DNA of 6,553 nt, from contig QNDJ01000096.1 of assembly GCA_003644825.1 (NCBI GenBank), positions 1 to 6,553 of the forward strand, written 5' to 3'. Below the pieces are notes generated by a model that was not told where the DNA came from, made no database searches, and saw only the letters and a list, made by a program, of their open reading frames with translations. The stretch is from Candidatus Zhuqueibacterota bacterium. Its GTDB lineage: Bacteria; SM23-31; B21-G16. This document shows positions 1 through 4,784 of this stretch, one piece after another. Within the stretch, counting starts at the first letter, position 1, and each line of letters begins with the position of its first letter. Both the position numbers and the translations under genes were made by a program.

Positions 1-27
1 CTCTATAACCCTTCATTTAACATCAAA

Positions 28-35
28 AAGGAGGA
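28..35 (+). promoter_or_regulatory. Shine-Dalgarno site of the first amidohydrolase-like gene
   Basis: AAGGAGGA lies 6 nt before the ATG at 42, a near-perfect match to the anti-Shine-Dalgarno sequence at good spacing. It fixes the start of the first gene, whose unusually long 14-residue N-terminal segment before the hydrophobic core could otherwise be doubted. The 41 nt to the left of the gene show nothing else recognisable. Confidence 0.9.
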
Positions 36-41
36 AAAAGT

Positions 42-1730
42 ATGAATATAATTTTTAATGCGGGCAGATTTAAGCCCAAAAAGCTTATATATCTGTCCTT
101 ATTTGTTTTAATACCTTCCTTAACAGTTTATTCTCAGCAATTTGGAGGTGTTTATGCAATTAAGGGTGGTATAATTGTTAAGGGAACAGGAGAAAAAATT
201 GAAAACGGGATTGTTTTAATCAGGGATGGACTGATAGAGGCAGTTGGCAAATATATTCAGATTCCTGAGGATGCAGAAATTATCAATGCAGAGTCGTTGT
301 ATGTTTATCCGGGGTTAATAGATGCTCATACGAACATTGCGATTCCCAGAAAAAAACCTGAAGTAAGACGAACTCAGGCAGGAAGAACTACTCCACGAGA
401 ACCTGAACCTGCGTTTACTCCAGAAAAAAAGGCTGTAGACCTCATTAAAGCTGATAATAAATCCCTGAAAAAGATAGTAGAAAGTGGTGTTACGACTGCA
501 TTAACGGTTAATCCGACTGGAGTATTTCCAGGAACAAGTGCTTTGATTAACCTTCGGGGTGAAACACCTGGAGAAATGATTGTAAAGCCTCTGGTGGCAC
601 AGCATATCACTTATGCAATTCGGAGAGGAGCATATCCTTCTACTTTGATGGGTGTTGTTGCTTTTCAGCGTCAGACGTTTCTTGATTTGAAGCATTACAT
701 TGAATTGAAGAATATATCTAAGATTACAACACGAGGATGGAAAAGACCAGATTATGACGGAAAGCTGGAGGCTCTTATACCTGTTTTTGAAAATAATTTT
801 CCAGTTATTATCAATGCAATGAAAGAAAATGATATTATCAGGGCTGTTAAACTTGCAAGAGAATTTAATTTAAATTATATAATAAGTGGTGCAGTTGAGG
901 GATATAGAACTGTAGAATTATTAAAAAGGGAAGGTAAACCGGTATTGCTCAGCCTGGATTTTCCTGAACCTATGCAGGTAACGGGTTATTCGTTTGCCCT
1001 TAAAGTAAAACCACCTGAGGTTGAGAAAAAACCTTCTAAAGAAGAAGAGAAAAAGAAAGAAAAAGAAGATAAAGAATTCTGGGACCTTATTTATGGAAAT
1101 GCTGCAACATTATATCAAGCAGGAATAAAATTTGCATTTTGTTCTGCTCCAAAAAGTAAACCTGAAAAATTACTTGAAAATGTAAGAAAAACAGTTGAAC
1201 ATGGACTTCCGAAGGATGAAGCTTTGAAAGCCCTGACGGTTAATCCTGCTAAAATCTTTGGAGTTGAAGAAGAACTCGGTACTATTGAAGAGGGTAAAAT
1301 TGCCAATATTATTGTTTGTGATAAGGAAATTTTCGATAAAAAATGTAAGATGAGATATGTTTTTGTTGATGGAAAAAAGATTGAAATTGTGAAAAAACCT
1401 GAGAAGAAAAAGAAAGAAGAAACAGCAAAAGTGGATGTTTCTGGAGAATGGGATGTAGAAATTGAAACTCCAGATGGTATAATGTCTGCGACCTTAATTA
1501 TTAATCAATCGGGAAATGAATTCAGTGGAACATTCAGTTCGGAAATGGGGGATATCGAATTACAAAATGGAAAAATAAGCGGTAATGAAATTGAGTTTGT
1601 TGTAACTGCTGGTGGTATAGAGGCTACTTTTTCTGGAACTGTTAAAGGTAATGAAATTAATGGAACAGTTGATGCAGGTCCAATGGGGACAGTTACTTGG
1701 AAAGCAACCAAAAAACCAGGCTCAAAATAA
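42..1730 (+). CDS. Exported amidohydrolase-like protein, probably catalytically degenerate, with C-terminal beta-barrel-like domain
   Basis: This 562-residue protein is an amidohydrolase-superfamily homologue probably exported from the cytoplasm. Residues 1-31 form a signal peptide: basic KPKK, a hydrophobic core, and likely cleavage at VYS|QQ. Residues about 38-90 are the N-terminal part of the composite beta domain, ending in YPGLIDAH. The barrel follows, and the domain closes with TVNPAKIFGV (399-408) and GTIEEGKIANIIV (413-425). Aligned by eye with the next gene, the HxH pair is H96-T-N98, the two later His ligands are N258 and G283, and the catalytic Asp is S368. Only one metal ligand remains, so I infer a pseudoenzyme or greatly altered chemistry. 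A Lys/Glu-rich insertion occupies about 325-346. A second basic linker (451-463) leads to an extra domain of about 95 residues (463-557) with a GxW start (G468, W470), alternating beta strands and a final VTWKA; this resembles small lipocalin-like beta barrels. It is the first gene of a three-paralogue operon, 21 nt before the next. The superfamily call is firm; substrate and activity are unknown. Confidence 0.85.
   Translation: MNIIFNAGRFKPKKLIYLSLFVLIPSLTVYSQQFGGVYAIKGGIIVKGTGEKIENGIVLIRDGLIEAVGKYIQIPEDAEIINAESLYVYPGLIDAHTNIAIPRKKPEVRRTQAGRTTPREPEPAFTPEKKAVDLIKADNKSLKKIVESGVTTALTVNPTGVFPGTSALINLRGETPGEMIVKPLVAQHITYAIRRGAYPSTLMGVVAFQRQTFLDLKHYIELKNISKITTRGWKRPDYDGKLEALIPVFENNFPVIINAMKENDIIRAVKLAREFNLNYIISGAVEGYRTVELLKREGKPVLLSLDFPEPMQVTGYSFALKVKPPEVEKKPSKEEEKKKEKEDKEFWDLIYGNAATLYQAGIKFAFCSAPKSKPEKLLENVRKTVEHGLPKDEALKALTVNPAKIFGVEEELGTIEEGKIANIIVCDKEIFDKKCKMRYVFVDGKKIEIVKKPEKKKKEETAKVDVSGEWDVEIETPDGIMSATLIINQSGNEFSGTFSSEMGDIELQNGKISGNEIEFVVTAGGIEATFSGTVKGNEINGTVDAGPMGTVTWKATKKPGSK
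1429..1712 (+). other. C-terminal beta-rich domain of the first amidohydrolase-like protein
   Basis: Residues about 463-557 form a separate domain after a KKPEKKKKEE linker. It begins VSGEWDVEIETPDG, continues through short strands divided by G-N and G-D/E turns (QSGNEFSGTF, GKISGNEIEF, VKGNEINGTV), and ends in VTWKATK. The repeated 'G.ei.f...G' up-and-down pattern bounded by tryptophans suggests a small meander beta barrel of calycin/lipocalin-like shape. The other two paralogues lack it. A role in ligand or partner binding is inference. Confidence 0.55.
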
Positions 1731-1738
1731 ATTTTTAC

Positions 1739-1745
1739 GGGAGGA
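1739..1745 (+). promoter_or_regulatory. Shine-Dalgarno site of the second amidohydrolase gene
   Basis: GGGAGGA sits in the 21-nt junction, 6 nt before the ATG at 1752. Two ATG codons follow each other (1752 and 1755); the spacing fits both, and the choice changes only one signal-peptide residue. Confidence 0.88.
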
Positions 1746-1751
1746 TAATTT

Positions 1752-3071
1752 ATGATGAAGAAAATGATATATTTATTGTTCCTTGCTTTGATTATCACCG
1801 GCATTGCTATTAATTGTGTATATGCTGGTGGGGATGTTTTTATAAAAAATGGAACAATATTAACAATAACAAAGGGGGTAATTAAAAACGGATGTATTTT
1901 AATACGTAATGGTAAAATAGTTGCTGTAGGAAAAGACCTCACGGCTCCTGAAGGTGTTCCTGTAATAGATGCTACGGGGTGTTATGTTATGCCGGGTATT
2001 ATTGATTCTCATTCCCATATGGGGATTGATAGGGGAATTAATGAAGCAACTTCGCAGGTAACTCCACAGGTGAATATTGAAGACGTAATAAGACATGATG
2101 ATTTAAGTTTTTATAGAGCTTTAGCTGGAGGGTGTACAGCTATTCAGAACCTCCACGGTAGTGCTAATGTGATTGGTGGAGAGAATGGAGTTCTTAAACT
2201 AAAGTTTGGGAAACCTGCTGAAGAACTTTTAATCCACGATGCGATGCAGGGTGTAAAGTTTGCCCTCGGTGAAAACCCAAAAAGAAGAGGAGCAGAGTCT
2301 AACAAATTTCCTGCATCGAGAACAGGTATCTCTCATATTCTTAGAGAAGCTTTTACACAGGCAAAAGAGTATATGAAGAAATGGGATGAATATGAAAAAG
2401 CAAAAAGAGGAGAAATTAAACCGCCAAATAAATGGGTTGCAAAGGTCTGGCCTATTCCACCTAAAAAAGATTTAAAAATGGAAGTTCTTGCCGATTTGTT
2501 AAAAGGAAAAAAGGGTATTGTTTGTCATTGTTATGAGGCACAGGAAATCGAAGATTTGTTTAAGGTATGTGATGAGTTTGGTGTAAAAGTATATTCTCTC
2601 GAACACTGTCTTGAAGGATATAAAGTTGCTGATATAATTGCAAAACACGGAACCGTTGCTTCTATATTTATGGATTTCTGGGCATATAAAGTTGAAGCTT
2701 TTGATGCTATACCTTATAATGCAGTGTTGTTAACAAGGAGGGGAGTTACTGTTACTGTTAATTCAGATAGTAATGAGAGGGTAAGAAGGTTATTTCAGGA
2801 AGCTGCAAAAGCTCTGAAATATGGAAATATGACTGAAAATGAAGCATTGAGAATGATAACAATAAATCCTGCTAAGGACCTTCATATAGATGATAGATGC
2901 GGTAGTATCGAGGTTGGAAAAGATGGTGATATTGCTATATTTGATGGTCATCCTTTATCTGTATATTCTAAAGTGGTCAAGACATTGATTGAAGGGGATG
3001 TTTATTTTGATTATGATAAAGCAATGACCGCTGAAAAGGTTCTGGCAAAATATAAGAAATCAACCCGGTAA
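1752..3071 (+). CDS. Exported metal-dependent amidohydrolase with intact metal site
   Basis: This 439-residue protein is a probable metal-dependent hydrolase of the imidazolonepropionase/prolidase-like amidohydrolases (COG1228-like), likely acting on C-N bonds in the periplasm. Residues 1-25 are a signal peptide cleaved at VYA|GGD; the Cys at 22 lacks a proper lipobox. The N-terminal beta segment (29-80) leads into PGIIDSHSHMG with HxH ligands H87 and H89. The conserved stretch NLHGSANVIGGENGVLK (133-149) is followed by GVKFALGENP (167-176), where K169 could be the carboxylated bridging lysine. H259 (VCHCYEAQEI), H285 (LEHCLEGYK) and D339 (VNSDSN) complete the barrel metal site. A charged helix lies at 198-220. 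INPAKDLHI (371-379) and GSIEVGKDGDIAIFDG (384-399) close the composite domain. It is the middle gene of the operon and the only paralogue with all ligands, so it is the likely source of any catalysis. Imidazolonepropionase itself is unlikely: the protein is exported and no other histidine-degradation genes are present. Substrate unknown. Confidence 0.92.
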   Translation: MMKKMIYLLFLALIITGIAINCVYAGGDVFIKNGTILTITKGVIKNGCILIRNGKIVAVGKDLTAPEGVPVIDATGCYVMPGIIDSHSHMGIDRGINEATSQVTPQVNIEDVIRHDDLSFYRALAGGCTAIQNLHGSANVIGGENGVLKLKFGKPAEELLIHDAMQGVKFALGENPKRRGAESNKFPASRTGISHILREAFTQAKEYMKKWDEYEKAKRGEIKPPNKWVAKVWPIPPKKDLKMEVLADLLKGKKGIVCHCYEAQEIEDLFKVCDEFGVKVYSLEHCLEGYKVADIIAKHGTVASIFMDFWAYKVEAFDAIPYNAVLLTRRGVTVTVNSDSNERVRRLFQEAAKALKYGNMTENEALRMITINPAKDLHIDDRCGSIEVGKDGDIAIFDGHPLSVYSKVVKTLIEGDVYFDYDKAMTAEKVLAKYKKSTR

Positions 3072-3078
3072 AATTATC

Positions 3079-3087
3079 AGGGAGGTG
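3079..3087 (+). promoter_or_regulatory. Shine-Dalgarno site of the third amidohydrolase-like gene
   Basis: AGGGAGGTG lies in the second 21-nt junction, ending 5 nt before the ATG at 3093. Together with the other two sites it shows that every cistron of the cassette has its own strong translation start rather than relying on coupling. Confidence 0.88.
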
Positions 3088-3092
3088 TTCTG

Positions 3093-4388
3093 ATGAAAAA
3101 AATATCTATTTTTATAATAATTTTCATACTTATGTATGGTTTTATTTATGCTGGAGACCACCAGGGGAAATATGTTATTAAGAATGCAACAATTGTAACT
3201 GTTACAGGGCCAATTATAGAAAAAGGAGCTGTTATTATAGATGGAAATAAAATTACGTATGTAGGTAGGTTTCCAAGTATTCCGGAAGGAGCTGAAGTAA
3301 TAGATGCAGAAGGTTTGTATGTATACCCAGGTATGATTAACTCATATACAACTCTTGGTTTGACAGAAATAGGCTCAGTAAGAGAAACAAATGATGCACG
3401 AGAAGTAGGTGATTTTAATACATTTATAAAGGCTTCCAGTGCTATTAATCCAAGTTCTGTTCATATTCCAATAACAAGAGTAAATGGAATAACAACAGCA
3501 TTAACAGTACCTCAGGGTAGTTTAATTTGTGGATATGGAGCATTAATCAACCTTTATGGCTGGACTATTGAAGAAATGATTTTAGAGGATAAAGCTGTAA
3601 TGGTAGTGAATTTTCCAAGAAGTACGCCTTTTGCTTATTTTAGAGAACCCACTAAAGAGGAAAAGAAAAAAGCAGCCGAAAAAGCAAAAAAACAGATTGA
3701 AAAAATGGAAAATCTTTTTGAAAAAGCAAGATTATATTATAAAGCTAAAAAAAGTTATGAAGCTGGTGAACTGAAAACTCCTCCACCTGTTGATATGACT
3801 CTTGATGCTTTAATTCCTGTTATTAAAGGCGAGGTTCCGCTTCTTATAGGTGTTTCAAATGAGAAAGATATTAAAGAAGCTGTAAAGGTTGTGAATAATG
3901 TTAAGGTTAAAGCAATCTTTACCGGCGTCAACGATGGATGGAAAGTTGCAGATTTACTTGCTAAAAACAAAATTCCATGTTTGGTTGGGTCGGTATTGTC
4001 TGTTCCCGGTAATAAAGACCCCTTTGATGCAGGTTATGCAAATGCTGGTATTCTTAATAAGGCAGGTGTTAAAATTGCATTTGTTACCGGTGGTGCATCA
4101 GATGCAAGAAATCTACCTTATCATGCTGGGATGTCCGCTGCTTATGGATTACCCAGGGATGAAGCGCTGAAAGCAGTTACCATATATCCTGCTCAAATTT
4201 TCGGCGTTGATGATAAGATTGGCAGTATAGAAGTGGGTAAAATTGCCAATATTGTGGTAACAGATGATGATATCCTTGAAATGAGAACCCATATCAAATA
4301 TCTTTTCATTAATGGGAAAAATGTTCCTTTGAAATCCAAACATACAGAACTGTATGAAAAATATAAGAAAAAATACGGTATTAAATAG
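3093..4388 (+). CDS. Exported amidohydrolase-like protein lacking the metal-binding residues
   Basis: This 431-residue amidohydrolase homologue is probably exported: residues 1-20 are a clean signal peptide cleaved at IYA|GD. The fold marks are intact. The composite beta domain spans 26-78. TTALTVPQGSLICGYGALIN (134-153) matches the 'G...G..ali/vl' stretch of the other two paralogues. GLPRDEALKAVTIYPAQIFGV (352-372) and GSIEVGKIANIVVTD (377-391) end the fold. The active site has gone: the HxH motif is Y85-T-T87 (PGMINSYTTLG), the later His positions are G253 and G278, and the Asp region reads AFVTGGASD, with D337 displaced by my alignment. Residues 186-222 are an added, strongly charged Lys/Glu helix that may be a coiled coil. 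The lack of ligands argues for a structural or regulatory pseudoenzyme, but the sequence is not decaying: the frame is open and family motifs remain. It ends the operon; a long hairpin follows 21 nt after the stop codon. Confidence 0.87.
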   Translation: MKKISIFIIIFILMYGFIYAGDHQGKYVIKNATIVTVTGPIIEKGAVIIDGNKITYVGRFPSIPEGAEVIDAEGLYVYPGMINSYTTLGLTEIGSVRETNDAREVGDFNTFIKASSAINPSSVHIPITRVNGITTALTVPQGSLICGYGALINLYGWTIEEMILEDKAVMVVNFPRSTPFAYFREPTKEEKKKAAEKAKKQIEKMENLFEKARLYYKAKKSYEAGELKTPPPVDMTLDALIPVIKGEVPLLIGVSNEKDIKEAVKVVNNVKVKAIFTGVNDGWKVADLLAKNKIPCLVGSVLSVPGNKDPFDAGYANAGILNKAGVKIAFVTGGASDARNLPYHAGMSAAYGLPRDEALKAVTIYPAQIFGVDDKIGSIEVGKIANIVVTDDDILEMRTHIKYLFINGKNVPLKSKHTELYEKYKKKYGIK

Positions 4389-4409
4389 ATAAGTGAATTT
4401 TTACAAATG

Positions 4410-4466
4410 TTCAGGGTTCAGGTTTCTATGGTAGATGAAAATACCGTTTAGAAACCTGTCCCTGAA
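4410..4466. repeat. Long imperfect palindrome/hairpin downstream of the amidohydrolase operon
   Basis: The outer arms are TTCAGGG (4410-4416) and CCCTGAA (4460-4466), 7 bp. A small TT/T internal loop follows. The inner arms are CAGGTTTCTA (4419-4428) and TAGAAACCTG (4449-4458), a perfect 10 bp. After a T/GTT mismatch, GGTA (4430-4433) pairs with TACC (4442-4445), leaving an 8-nt loop. That is 21 pairs in 57 nt. No T tract adjoins it; the nearest, TTTTT, is at 4491. A standard intrinsic terminator is therefore doubtful. It could be an mRNA 3'-end stabiliser, a REP-like palindromic element or a protein-binding site. Confidence 0.7.
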
Positions 4467-4738
4467 GTGATAATGAAAATCGAAAAGATATTTTTGTAAC
4501 AAAATATTTGCTGCCAGTGTTCATATCCTTAGTTTTACTATATTTCTTTCCTGTATTGTAGATAATTATTTAATTAGAGCTATACCAGAAGGAATGCTTA
4601 TAAAAAAAGAAAGTCCTTAAAGGGTGCTTATATTGTTTTTAGGTTAAACATTTTTTAAATTTAAATAAGAAATATTATTATCTTAATTTATATATGTAAT
4701 TAATGAACAACTAAAGTATTAATCTCTTTTACAATATA

Positions 4739-4746
4739 TATGTTTG
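4739..4746 (+). promoter_or_regulatory. Possible -7 promoter element before the propeller gene
   Basis: TATGTTTG matches the TAnnTTTG -7 motif known from Bacteroidetes promoters and lies 38 nt before the GTG start. I see no TTG/TTTG -33 element at the right distance, and the surrounding sequence is so A/T-rich that a chance match is quite possible. The site also depends on the host using a Bacteroidetes-like primary sigma factor, which is unproven. Confidence 0.2.
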
Positions 4747-4784
4747 TTTAAATTTGGAATCTAAATTTACAAAGTAGTGTTAAA

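Larger units (their letters stand above)
4389..4784. other. AT-rich intergenic gap of 396 nt
   Basis: Between the amidohydrolase cassette and the propeller gene there is no convincing gene on either strand. It holds a long hairpin (4410-4466), an 8-nt direct repeat TGCTTATA at 4595-4602 and 4625-4632, and increasingly A/T-rich sequence to the right. The longest small frames seen are a 32-codon one on the minus strand (4524-4426) and an 8-codon one at 4594; neither has a well-spaced ribosome site. The length and composition suit a promoter region for the gene at 4785. Confidence 0.7.

Noticed and set aside
1752-1830. Second amidohydrolase as a lipoprotein (Cys at residue 22)
   Set aside because: The residues before the Cys (IAIN) do not form a lipobox, and a good type I cleavage site (VYA|GG) follows three residues later.
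1505-1942. 145-codon minus-strand frame across the first gene junction
   Set aside because: It is antisense to two well-supported genes and covers their ribosome site. Its hydrophobic composition follows from the AT-rich complement of Lys/Asn-rich coding sequence.
3898-4170. 90-codon plus-strand frame overlapping the third amidohydrolase-like gene
   Set aside because: It is a shadow of the real gene in another frame: the in-frame protein has clear family motifs here, while the overlapping one has no ribosome site or recognisable domain.
4488-4507. ATATTTTTG-TAA-CAAAATAT as a terminator stem
   Set aside because: The stem is almost all A/T with a bulge and a 3-nt loop and has no following T tract. 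Its T run might assist the preceding hairpin, but it lies about 25 nt too far away for ordinary intrinsic termination.
4426-4524. A 32-codon minus-strand frame with an AAGGA-like site just before its ATG
   Set aside because: The AAGGA-to-ATG spacing is far too short, the frame runs into the hairpin arm that supplies much of its C-terminus, and the product resembles nothing I know. Chance is the simpler explanation.
4594-4620. ATG-led 8-codon frame after GAAGGA at 4587-4592
   Set aside because: Too short, and the purine run nearly abuts the ATG. No hairpin or regulatory peptide pattern accompanies it.
4683-4703. AT-only dyad TTAATT/AATTAA as a possible operator
   Set aside because: Six-base A/T palindromes are expected by chance in sequence this AT-rich, and its position relative to a promoter is unknown.
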